Assembly: GCA_023101725.1 (NCBI GenBank)
Contig: JALJCO010007871.1
Coordinates: forward strand, 62,001-126,000
DNA length: 64,000 nt
From: Atherinomorus stipes
Taxonomy: Eukaryota; Chordata; Actinopteri; Atheriniformes; Atherinidae
Direction of reading: 5' to 3'
Of the stretch, positions 50,801 through 61,309 are shown in pieces. Position 1 is the first letter of the stretch. The number at the start of each line of letters is the position of its first letter. Position numbers and translations under genes: made by a program. The notes under the pieces are model-generated. The model was not told the origin of the DNA and searched no databases. It saw only the letters and a program-made list of their open reading frames with translations.

Positions 50801-53187
50801 ACTGAAGTCAAAATTACACAAAGCTTGTTTGCAACTGTAGCATCTCGCTGTTTATCCGACTATTAATCAGCTACTGTAACTGTTCTGCCCTCATTACAGA
50901 GATGTACGTATATTCCTCAGCAGTAAAAATGTTGAGAACTTGGAGGCCTACTTACATAGAGAGAAGAAGAACTGGATTAATTTTGTAAAGACGAAATTTG
51001 TAACATGGCACTCGAGGGGCAACAGGCAGCTAAGAAAATCCAATCTCTGATCACTGACTGAATGTCTATGGCAACAATCTTGAAACGTAGTTTCTATGGA
51101 CTCTACTGTATGTGCATATCCTTCCTTTACAAACTTGCTGTGGGTTAATTTTGTGATGTCAGCACTGTGCTACAACAGCTAGAGGGCATTGCATCTATAT
51201 GTGGAACTCTACAACCAGTAGATACTAAGGGACTGAGAGAGTGTGAATGTTTGTACGTATCACTTCATTTATCTTTCCAGCTAATTCATTATATGACTTT
51301 TTTTTTACTCCTTTACTTACCTCTGAAAGAATAGCTAGGATGTTCTCCAGATGCTGTGGGTATTGTGCTCTGCGGAGAGGGTTGGACTCTGACATCATGC
51401 CTCCCACAAAGCCAACCAGGGTGGTGTGGAAGAACCTTGAATCTTTTATGATGCCAGCCAAGTGCTGCAATGTACCTCTGTCCGTCCTTGAAGTGAAGGC
51501 TTTATTCATCACCAGGCAGAGGAGTTGGATAAAATCCTGACTCAGTTGTGTCTCACCGAGTCGTGCGCAGAAGCCAGGGTTTGAGGAGAGTGTAAAGGCC
51601 ACGACAGATGGGTCATCTTCGGAGAGTTGTTCCAGTGTCTTATAGCCCAGTTTACGTTCATGTGCACCGTCTCTTTTATCATCCCTCCTACCTTCTCTTC
51701 TATCCCCACTGTGCCCTCCTCTCCTAACACCCACTCCCATTCTCACTCCTTCCCTTTCAGCTCCACCATTTCCATGTCCATTTCCTCCAACTCCCAGTCT
51801 CTGTCTCTCTGCACCTTCCAATCTATTTTCTCCTCTCCCACCTCCTCTTTGTCTGTCTGCATCTCTTTCACCCCCCCTCCTTGCATCTGTTCCTCTTCTT
51901 ATACCTCTACCCCTGCCCTCACCTCTTCTCGCCTCTAGCCAGGCCTCTAATCCTGCACCTCCACCTCCTCCTCCTCCACCACCTCTCCCACGTACCCCTT
52001 CACCTCTTCCATTCCGTGTTTCCTGCCTTTCCCGTGGACCTCCGCCTCGACTTCGTGCTCTTCTTCTGACCTCTTGATCTCTCGGCCCATCTTCCTGTGC
52101 ACCCTCCCGTCTCCCCCCTCTTTCTGCCTGACCGTTGTCATTTTGGCCAGTATCAGTATCTGAAAGAAAAATAATATTATATGATGAGAGGATGGAAACG
52201 AACACCCTCATGCAAAGATTTCTACTATTTATTCTATTTCTTCTTTTTTGTTTTTTTACTCATTGTTTTTATTATTGCTATATCATGCCATAAAGATACC
52301 ATCCTGAAGTCCTCTTCTCCCTGTTCTTAAAGTCAGCCTTTCCATGGCCTTGCATGTGGTAGCTGCTGAACTTTAGCTTGGTTATACTGAGTGACAAGGA
52401 AAGAAAATGGAAGTGACATCAGATATTAAGAAAAAGTAAAGAAACAAACAACAACAACATAAGAAAATAATGACATGGGGGAAAAGAGTGTACAAACCCC
52501 CATGACAAGGAGTTAATTTATCTGTGAATCACAATTCACATACTTTCCTCTTCTCACGGCCAGCAAGATTCTCAAGATTATCTGCTGTGGACTCAGATGA
52601 GGCGATGTCTTTGTTTTGGGGCAGACAAAGCAACATTTGCACTACTGGGTTAAATTAAGTCTAAATGTACTTGTTTGAAAACATATGTGCATACATTTTT
52701 GTACTCAGCTACCTGCAAATGCCATAAATTTAAGTGTTTACTATTTGCAGGTACTGCATGCAACTCGGTAGGGAAATTACAATGACTAAGCCCAAATGAA
52801 AGTGTGCCCTCTACTGGTTATACTTCCCTGGGAGTACAGTTTCCTTTTCACCAGAAACGAATGAGTGCTTTTCATAACAGGGCATGTTGACAAGTGTAGT
52901 CAGTCACTTAATCTAAACTGCACCAATTACCCAGATATTCACCCAACAATCTGTAACTCATTCTTGCCATGCATTTGTTCGAAAGCCTGTTCTTTATTCT
53001 TCCATCGCTTTAATTGTCTAAAATATATAGTGTAATGGAGACGATCAGTGTATTGTTTTATTTTAACAAGAAGGGTCAATTTATAGATATTTACTTAATT
53101 AATATTTTGCTTTGTAATCAAAGGCTACGTAGACTTTAGAAAGAGGGGGATGTACTTACCTTTAGAGATATCCGCTTGACAACACAT
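38846..53187 (-). CDS. znfx1: ZNFX1, NFX1-type zinc finger-containing RNA helicase
   Basis: The coding exons in transcript order are 53187-53160, 52159-51321, 50557-50323, 50216-49864, 49724-49545, 49436-49330, 48432-48194, 47524-47360, 47139-46991, 46768-46625, 46543-46429, 46002-45770, 45129-44990, 44184-44053, 43456-43289, 41788-41678, 41535-41440 and 41299-38846. All junctions are GT-AG and in phase, giving about 1962 residues (human about 1918) once one missing base in exon 14 is allowed for. Residues 10-178 are Arg/Gly-rich and disordered, with a run of nine glycines. Helical ARM-like sequence follows from about 179. The SF1 (UPF1-like) helicase has Walker A GPPGTGKT at 656-663, motif II VEEAAE near 1047, GDHQQ at 1072, NYQHRMRP near 1111, DKYQGEEND at 1226 and VALSRAKKG at 1260. 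Cys/His-rich NFX1-type repeats span about 1325-1625, then helical sequence. A C-terminal RZ finger has C1896, H1900, C1907, C1916 and C1919. Family knowledge: an interferon-induced dsRNA sensor acting with MAVS, and a regulator of RNA stability. The start codon is the first ATG downstream of the TATA box; it opens a 9-codon exon whose phase fits exon 2, and it is the least certain part. Confidence 0.96.
41789..43288. repeat. znfx1 intron 15 with a (GAAT)n microsatellite
   Basis: This is the largest znfx1 intron. It contains a GAAT tetranucleotide array at about 42577-42650 with a few GAAC interruptions. I see no other recognisable element in it. The other introns over 300 bases (43457-44052, 44185-44989, 47525-48193, 48433-49329, 50558-51320, 52160-53159) show only AT-rich unique-looking sequence and homopolymers such as the poly-T near 50720. 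Confidence 0.8.
44146..44150 (-). other. znfx1: Single-base frameshift in znfx1 coding exon 14
   Basis: The codons entering this exon read [13 protein letters not shown] and then P-stop. The codons leaving it fit only in the next frame, A-L-A-S-E-E-A-Y-Q onwards. One extra A in the run of five (five T on the plus strand) restores a reading frame. The restored stretch between the conserved LYRLW and the GMTTTGAA block is then 42 residues, the same spacing I recall for the human protein. Read as written, the protein stops after about residue 990, before helicase motif II. All other exons are in phase, so a homopolymer sequencing error is more likely than gene decay. Confidence 0.85.
45551..45655 (+). 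mobile_element. hAT-type transposon end fragment in znfx1 intron 12
   Basis: The sequence opens with TAGGGATCGACTGATA and continues into GGGCTGATACCGATA-like text, the style of terminal sequence found in many fish non-autonomous hAT elements. Only one end is visible, so no target-site duplication can be given and the far boundary is approximate. Confidence 0.5.
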
Positions 53188-53305
53188 TTATATTAACAAA
53201 AAAATGTTTTAAAAAAGGGAAAGGTCTTTTTGTCTGAAGAAGTCTTGGGTGTTTGTCGTCGATCTCCGGCTGTTGGCGTTCTGACTTGTCACTTCAGGAA
53301 GCTCC

Positions 53306-53340
53306 TATTTATATACAGAGGAGTTTTAGTTTCGTTTCAT
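53306..53340 (-). promoter_or_regulatory. znfx1: znfx1 core promoter: TATA box with IRF-type element
   Basis: On the minus strand TATATAAATAGG lies at 53315-53304. Immediately upstream, at 53340-53328, is ATGAAACGAAACT, which matches the IRF core AANNGAAA and has two GAAAC units. The classical ISRE has two bases between its GAAA units and this has one, so it is near-consensus. A start site about 30 bases below the TATA box (near 53280) would leave a 5' UTR of about 90 bases with no upstream ATG before the chosen start codon at 53187. Confidence 0.6.
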
Positions 53341-54207
53341 CAGAAACAAGCACCACACCCACGGGGTTATTTGTGCCAGGAAATGATGACAAGAGGGTTG
53401 ACAGGCTGGTTGTTATGAAGCGTAGAGAAACTGATCAAAAACACCCGGAGGTCTTTATTAATTTGGCCATTAATTTTGCCGAAACCGCCTAATAGTAATT
53501 GTTATTTTCCCCCAGCAGAGGGTGCTGTGTCTAAACTAGCTAACTTGAATCTACTAACGTAACATGAGTCAAAGCAGTCTTAAGCCATTCAACAATTCAA
53601 ATATTTGTGATATTTAAAGATAACTTGTTCCCCCATTTTCATCTGCAAAACTATTACGTGACGTCTTTACAAAATGCTGTGAGCCGCTTTGATTTAAACA
53701 CAAAATAATCTCTTCTTCTTCTTCAGTTCTTAGTCTTTTTAGTGTTACTGCCTTTGGTTACTGCCCTCGTAATGTTATAACTACTCAGTCAGATTTATAT
53801 CTAGATAGCAAAAACGTTTGGCCAAAGTTTAAAGGTTTCTTTGTTTTACATTTGGATTTGAATGATTATTTTCACACAGTGACTATGACAGCCTAAACTC
53901 ACATATCCACCACCAGACTAATTTTTTTTTTTTTTTGCCCACCTTTTTGTGGTGGAATTGGCATCAGATGAGCTAAAATGATATTTTCCTGACAGGCTGA
54001 AAAACAACACAACTGCAGCAGCTGAAACATGGGGGCAATAAGCCATTAAAATCACTTTGTTACTACTGCACGAGTAGATCTATGAACTATGTCTAACCTT
54101 GAATTTTAAGTTCAATGGATTTTTTAAAAAAAAAAGGAAGTAGAAATAAGCAGGAATAGACCTAATGAAAACCGATTACCTATTATTATTATCATCATTA
54201 TTATTAC

Positions 54208-54208
<1 letters not shown>

Positions 54209-54288
<80 letters not shown>
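54209..54288 (+). repeat. (CTAT)n microsatellite
   Basis: An uninterrupted CTAT array of about 20 units lies between znfx1 and tbc1d20. A (TTA)n array follows at about 54402-54432, running into GTT and GCT triplets. Confidence 0.9.
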
Positions 54289-54289
<1 letters not shown>

Positions 54290-54401
54290 ATTTATTGGTG
54301 GTAGTAGTAATAGTAGTAATACATTGCCCCCATAATAGATTTGTAACATTTTTATGTTTGAGCCATTGAACCTTGAGTCAGAGATGATGATATGATGCTG
54401 C

Positions 54402-54433
<32 letters not shown>

Positions 54434-54539
54434 GTTGTTGTTTTTGTTGTTGTTGTTGCTGCTGCTGTTATTATCATTACTGGTCGTATTTTAAAATTGA
54501 GTTAATTAAACAGTCTATGGAGGGCCATACACTCCTCCC

Positions 54540-54938
54540 CTCTCATTACACTCCCTGTTCCGACCCTACGTCATCATTCAGTGTTAGCTGGACAGCTAAC
54601 GCTTATTATATCCTTGGTCACTTCCGCCAGTGTCAACATGTAGCGATTTTGCCGTTGAAACAGTTTTGTTTCTTGGCAGGGTTTCACTCGGCCGAACAAC
54701 GATGGCTGTTTTACAGGAAATATTCTTCTTTAAAAAAGAGCGGCGCGGCGTTAGCTCGGCAACTAGCTAACACAATAGCTAACTAACTATTTGGCTGTTT
54801 GTATGAGGCTGCCCTTGCTAATTAGTCGGCTAGCTAGCTTCCAGTTGGAAGCAAGAAAAGGCTAAATCCGAGTAACCAATATAAAGAAGGATGACAGGTA
54901 ATAATATCTAACAAGGACGCACCAAGAAGTACAGAAAA
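54540..54938 (+). promoter_or_regulatory. tbc1d20: tbc1d20 promoter and 5' UTR region
   Basis: No TATA box is evident. An ETS-type CACTTCCGCC lies at 54619-54628 and a CRE half-site ACGTCA at 54569-54574. A locally GC-rich stretch near 54740 follows, then unspliced sequence up to the ATG at 54939. This resembles a TATA-less housekeeping promoter, unlike the TATA-containing znfx1 promoter on the other side. The start site is not determined. Confidence 0.4.
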
Positions 54939-57900
54939 ATGGAGAAATCTCGACGTGATGGTGCATCGTCACCGGTGAATGGAAGGCAAGGTAACGGCAA
55001 TGAAATGTATCATGAAGTCAACAATCCCAAGTCTGACCTGTGGTGTAGTGGATACTTATGCAGTCTTCCGATTTTTTTGTGTGTGAACAAAGCATGTTTG
55101 TGTCTTCTATAGCGTTCACATTTGTTTTTCACTGTGTAAAATAAGTTTGTGGCTATAGTCAACACAGACAAACACGATCATCCTTTTGTCAGATTGGGAT
55201 ACGAGGAGGAAGAGGAAAATTGCGGACATCTCACAGGCCCTCAGTGCGAATCCAGTGGATGTGGCAACTCTGAGGAGGATGGCTATTAGTGAAGGAGGTC
55301 TGCTGACTGATGAGATACGTTGCCAGGTCTGGCCCCGGCTCCTCAACGTCCCCCCTCACATCTTGGACCAAGAGCCCGGTATGTTATACAGATACAAACT
55401 TATATACACACACACATGAACAGAGCAATGAAAAAGACTCAGTGAACTGAAAATACTTGTCACTATGCTGAGCATGTTGACAGAGTCTAAGGAGGCACAG
55501 GTTGTCCCACATACAATATTTGCTCATGGCAATGTGTCATTCTAGAAACAGTAGAACGGGAAAACAATAAGGACTACAACCAGGTCTTGCTGGATGTACA
55601 GCGTTCACTGCGAAGGTTCCCCCCTGGTGAGTTGAATTCATGTCTGCCAAAAAAGAACTTCTATGTACAGTGTTCATGTACTGGGTATATATTACGTGCT
55701 CTGTTAGGACAGCGGTGCATTCTAATTCAATCCAATGCTAAAGTTCCGTCATAAATTAAGATGTTTTACATAATTTCTTATCTTTACATTTTGTTTACCT
55801 TAGAAAGTTACTGTACTGATAAGTTTATTACTGAGGTCATCGCTATGGATGGTAATGGAGGGATACACCATTATATCAAAGTATTTCTTATGTTTTGCCC
55901 TGCTCATGAGCTACAAAATATTTTGAATGCTTTTCAACTGTATGTATTCCAACATACCGCCTCTATCCATCATAACTTAATTTTTTCTACCTAATTGAAA
56001 GAAATGAAGTAGAAAACAATCAGCTTGACTCTCAGACAAAATTGCACAAGTGTTGCCGAAGTTGCTGCCATAATATGTACTCTGCACTACTGGAGTGTGT
56101 GCCAATCAGTTTCAAAAGTATTACTGTTATTATTATGAAGCTTTGTTCTGTACTCAGGATTTGGAGTAACACTTTTTTCTGGCAGGAGGTAAAATATTTG
56201 TGGTAATGATTAAATCTTTGCCTTAGATCTTTTCCAACTTTTGATATGTGTTAGCGGTGAAGTGGAGGTTTCACCTCTAAGTTTAGAATTTATAAGGAAC
56301 GCTACATTGGAATGCTATGAATGTCTGTGAATTCGGCTGTTATTGTGCATTTTACTTTAGTTTCTGGTAATTGTGACTTGTAGGTGAATGCAATGAATGT
56401 AGCCATTCATGCTTCTTAATAACTCAGATGACCAGATTTTCTGAGATTTTGACTGGGGCATTTATTTGTCCTAACTGCAGAAGGAAATGTGCCTTAATTT
56501 GTGTCAGGCTTGTATTCTTGCCACTTATTTCTCATTTATTCTGTTCAAAGTTTAACAAGCAACACATTTGCAAAAAGTCTTGCATTGATCTTTTTTGTGT
56601 CTCTCTGGTTAAAGTAGCTTTTTTTATTATTTTAGTACAATTCAGTACTCTCCTGTCAATGCCACTGGTCATTATCAAATACCCTGCTTTTAAATAGACA
56701 ACTAGTTTTATTTGTAAAAATTGAGGCTTTTTATTTCTACTGACAAGTATCAAGTCGTTACTAACAAATGAAATCAATTTTCATATGGACATGGTGGTTT
56801 GCTTTTTTTAAGACATTAAATGCCAACAACAGCATGACATTGTTAATGATTTGCACAGGTATGCCAGACGAACAGAGAGAGGGTCTTCAGGAGGAGCTAA
56901 TTGACATCATCCTCAGAGTTCTGAAACGTAATACCCAGCTGCATTATTATCAAGGATACCATGACATTGTTGTCACCTTCTTATTGGTCTTGGGTGAGCG
57001 CTTGGCAACTGCTCTTGTGGAGAAGCTCTCCACACATCACCTCAGGTATTTACCATAGATGCAAGTGAGTTGCTCTTTGTGTATCAGTCAGTTTTTCTCT
57101 GTGTGCAGTGGGTACAAGTGGGTTTTGTACCTTAAAGAAAAGAAAAAAAAATAATCTCAGTTCTACTGACTTGTCGATTCTGTTTGTTTTGCTTTTATTT
57201 TTTCTTTACACAGGGACTTCATGGATCCAACAATGGACAACACAAAACACATTCTTAATTATCTGATGCCCATCATTGACAGGGTCAATCCGGAGGTGCA
57301 TGACTTCATGCAGCAGTAAGACTCGCTGGCATTTTATTTACAGAATAGATAGTTTGATTATTATTGATTTCTCTCCTGTGTTATATCGTGATAAGATTTG
57401 AAGCTTTATAGTATTAGAAACCCTCCCAAGTATTGTCATTTAATATAAGTTTGCCGAAAAGATTAGGTTTAAGGTAAACATATGTTGAAAATGCAAAGAA
57501 AGCTTTCTTTGATGTTAGAAAAATGTGATACCATATCATTAGCCTCACATCATAATTGCCTAAGTCATAATTTAAGGTTTTATAGACGATGTTGCTTCAT
57601 CTATCAGCAATGCTAGGAGAGTACATTTTGATAGATATAATAATTTAGCCAAAATATTATGCTATGAAGCTAACGGTATGCATATGTTGTTGTTTTCAGC
57701 AAAATGGGAAAATACAAGCTCACTAACTTTACGTTTAATATAGGATCTATGTGCTAGTTCATTTTATAATTGGTCAGACAGAGTTGAGTATTTTCTGGAA
57801 AGTAAAAATCCCTGAGAGCTGATCATTTTCCTTGAGAATTTTGGCTCGGTGTTGATTCTAACCCATACCCTAAAGATAGTTTATTGTTCCGAAACACATA

Positions 57901-60900
57901 ATTTGTTAATGTTTAACCGCAGCATTCTCAGAGGTGACTTTTTCAGTGAAGCTACTCTTATTCTTTAACAGCACACTGATCCCATAATGACCGCTTAAGT
58001 TTCAAGTGTAAACAACACGTCATTAAGCCCTTGACTGACCTGACGGCCGATCCTCATGTCTGATCTGCTGTCCCCAATCTCTTAGTGTAACTAAATTTTC
58101 TAATATATTCTGTGTTTTATAAGAATGTGTATGCAATATCTGGAGATTAGCAATAAGAGAACACACCATTCTTTTGTTTATCTTGATCTCACTGCAAGTC
58201 ATTTATTTGTGTTTAGGGCAGAGGTGGGTACCGTCTTTGCTCTCAGCTGGCTTATCACCTGGTTTGGCCACGTGTTGTCAGACTTTCGCCATGTTGTGCG
58301 GTTGTATGACTTCTTCTTGGCCTGCCATCCATTGATGCCCATCTACTTTGCTGCTGTGGTGAGTTTCCCATTATCACTATTTCTGGTTTTCAGAGACTGA
58401 TTTAGGGAAAAAAAACTTTTTTTTGCAGTCCACAACTTAGATCTCCTTGAACTAGTGATTTATTTCCAAATTCTCCTAACATTGATTTACGAGTCCTGCA
58501 CCTGCTGATGTAAAAGGCTGATGATTATCTTTGAGGAATGTGTCTTTTAAGTAGGCTGTCCTTAATTTTGTCAGGCTCACCACTTCACAGAAGTTCACAT
58601 AATCGCTGGAAGATGTTTTGTACAATTGACCTATGGCTAAGTCACGCCCCCTCCACTCACTCGGACAAACAATCAACATTCGATGACAGGCGCTATGTGA
58701 CTTCTCTGGAGATGACAGCTGTCAACACAGACAGCCACAGAGAGAGCATGACAAGATAAATAAAAAAAAAAACATTAAAAAAAAAAAAAACGAATTAAAA
58801 AACATATTGTTCTCAAGTCTGAAACTGCGAGTCTAAATCAAGCCTGTGAAGTCTCTGGATGCGACGAGTGTGCACACCCTCCCTGTACAAACTGCTGCAC
58901 GGCTGCCGTTGTGCCAAACAGTGATCGTCTGTCAAAAACTGATTGAACAGCCACGGAAGTGGAGTAGAGTCTGGCTGCAGCTTGGAAGCCGGAGGCGTGT
59001 CGTTACCGACATTACTACACGACACCTATACTACACGACAGCTTTAGCTGACCTCCTATGTACCCTTACCAAAGTTCAAAAACTAGCACGTTTGGTTTGT
59101 GTTGGCTAACGTAAAGGTAGAGTCCGAAGTCCCTCCAGCGTTTCTGTTTGCAAACAACAGTATTCAAACTTAGCCCCCCTCCCTCTCAGGCTAATGGCCG
59201 CCTCGTTCTAGCTAGCCTATTCAACTTCAAGCTTCTCCTTCAGAGCTCAGAAGTGGCTACAAGCCAAACTATTATTAACCCTGGTTTTCCAAAGTGCATT
59301 ATCTGAAGCTCTTACCTTTTCTTCGGTGCATCCACGGCGTTTGCTTTCTTTCTTTTTTTTTTCTTAGAGAGTTCGAGTGACTGGTGTCTGCTCCAATCAT
59401 GAGCTTATTTCCACACAGCGTCATGCTCTTAGCTCTGTCATTGGCTGCCGATATAAACAGAAATCTCCACCCAGAAACGTCCCGACCAGACCAAAACAAT
59501 ACAAAAGAGCGAATTACAGGCAGGGGGAGAGAGAGTGGCGTTCAAACGCACCACGGCACGCGAGTAGAGGCCAAAAAGCGGGGTTTGAGAAGGATTTCGC
59601 TTGCTCAAGTCTAACGTTTATTTTTTAGGGGGGGAACTTCGGACTATACCTTTAAACTAACGTTAGGGATGTTAAGGGTAACATCATATTTCCAGCAAAG
59701 TGACAATATGTTGCCTCAAATATGATGTTAACTTAGAACAGATGTAGACATCCTTGTTAATTTTATCCACATTCAGTTGATGTTGTAGTCTGCCGTGTAA
59801 CTTTATCCAAAGCAGACACTTTTCTCGTTTGAGATGTGGCTTGGGAAAGGGTAAAAAATACACCCTGCCCCCAGCCTCTCAGGATACCTATTGTCAGAGT
59901 TGCACGTACTCCATGCACACTGTTTGACCATTTTAAACAAACAAACAAAAAAAACACATAAAGACATAAACACGAACAATAACAGACTAACTTCAATGCA
60001 CTTCAATGGACGTTCAAGCAGAGAATGTCCGAGTGTATTGGGTTAGCTGTGCGCACTGTGATTGGCTCATTGCATTTGGGGGCGTGGCTTAGCCATAGGT
60101 CAATATTGTATCCAAATACAGGAAATGGTTTGTTCAGATGTAATGATGTCAAAATCCCTACTGGCTTTGCGTGTTGGTTTGACTGTTTTTTGACCAGGAG
60201 GATTGTTCAATGCATCCCTGAACGATGACAACTCTATGTTGTCTTAATGTCATTTTTGAGAAGTTTTTATGTATGTTTGTTCTTGGTTTTTTGTTGCAGA
60301 TAGTGCTGTACAGAGAGGAAGAGGTGTTGGAGTGTGAATGTGATATGGCCATGGTTCACCACCTGCTGTCTCAGATTCCTCAGGATCTCCCATATGAGAC
60401 ACTCATCAGCCGAGCAGGAGACCTCTTTGTCCAGTTTCCTCCCTCTGAACTGGCTAGAGAGGCTGCTGCGCATGACAGGTACCTAAGTCCTTAGGGTTAC
60501 ACATGTAAGCTCACTACCCTCATGGACTGTACCTGCTTTCGTGGAGAAACACCATCATTTTTTCTGCTACTACATTTGCACACTATGCTGAACAGTATAA
60601 TTAAAAAAAAAAAGTCTTGAACCAGCATTCTTTATTTTTTTTACTATTTATTGTTTATATTGCAAAGAAATCAAAAAATGGGTGTAGGGGTTTATTTAAA
60701 GTGTGTATATACACTTATTTTTTTTGTGTGTGTAAATCCTCCTGCCAAATTTTGAAAGATGCTAGAAACTGCAAGATGTGGGGGGGATCAGGGGTGTGAT
60801 CAGGAAGCAGAGATTGGGTGGATGGGTCTTGCTTTCATGGAGAGGAATGATTGAAAAGTAGCCTGTTTTTCTTTTTTCTTTTTTGGGTGGGGGTCAGACT

Positions 60901-61309
60901 GGTTCAAGACTTTTAATGAGCACTGATTTAAGTAATATTTATGTTTAAGTTTCTTCTGCTTCTCACCAATTTGCCACTTGCTGATCTTTCATTAACCCTT
61001 GCACTTCTCTTGGTCTCTCTCTTTCCTGTCCTTCGTCTCTTAAGCATGGCAGCCTCTACCTTTAAGGACTTTGAACTTGCATCGACTCAACAACTACCAG
61101 ACTCAGTTCTTCGTCGCAGGCGAAGACAAAAACAGGCTGCGCTGGAGAGCTCAGCAGTGAGCCCAGTAACAGCAGTCGCTCAACCTTCAACAGCGCGGCG
61201 GTTTGTCCGACTGGCAGTGATGGGGCTGACAGTGGCCTTAGGGGCAGCAGCCCTTGCTGTGGTCAACACTGCTCTGGAGTGGGCCCCCAAGCTGGACTTG
61301 TTTCCTTGA
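54939..61309 (+). CDS. tbc1d20: TBC1D20, RAB1/RAB18 GTPase-activating protein
   Basis: Eight coding exons (54939-54990, 55193-55378, 55546-55626, 56859-57045, 57214-57315, 58217-58358, 60300-60478, 61045-61309) join in phase at GT-AG sites and give 397 residues (human 403). The TBC domain covers about residues 55-270. The arginine finger is R82 in LLDVQRSLRR and the glutamine finger is Q121 in HYYQGYHD; they are 39 residues apart, as are R105 and Q144 in human. The stretch SWLITWFGHVLSDFRHVVRL is strongly conserved. A hydrophobic segment at about 363-385, near the C-terminus at 397, is the tail anchor. Family knowledge: it stimulates GTP hydrolysis by RAB1 and RAB18 at the ER and early Golgi, and human loss causes Warburg Micro syndrome 4. 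The chosen ATG opens a 17-codon exon ending at a good donor. The gene is intact and diverges from znfx1. Confidence 0.98.
58621..60110. mobile_element. TIR element of about 1.49 kb in tbc1d20 intron 6, with a second MITE nested inside
   Basis: The left end TACAATTGACCTATGGCTAA and the right end (reverse complement TACAATATTGACCTATGGC) form inverted repeats of about 30 bases that continue into GCCACGCCCCC. Inner sequence (CACTCGGACA near 58657 and TGTCCGAGTG near 60027) is inverted too. A MITE copy at 59112-59654 lies inside. I see no clear target-site duplication and no intact transposase. Superfamily not assigned. Confidence 0.6.
59112..59654. mobile_element. MITE family A, copy 3 (full length, about 543 bp)
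   Basis: It begins TAAAGGTAGAGTCCGAAGTC and ends GGACTATACCTTTA, a terminal inverted repeat of about 14 bases. By eye it aligns end to end with the copy at 12365-12894 in the same orientation, with many substitutions. The flanks share CTAACG if two extra A are counted at the right end, so the duplication length is unclear. Confidence 0.75.

Noticed and set aside
53384..53436. Box C-like ATGATGA and box D-like CTGA, suggesting a snoRNA as in the mammalian ZFAS1 locus next to ZNFX1
   Set aside because: The spacing is short, there is no terminal stem, and no guide match could be checked; this is likely chance.
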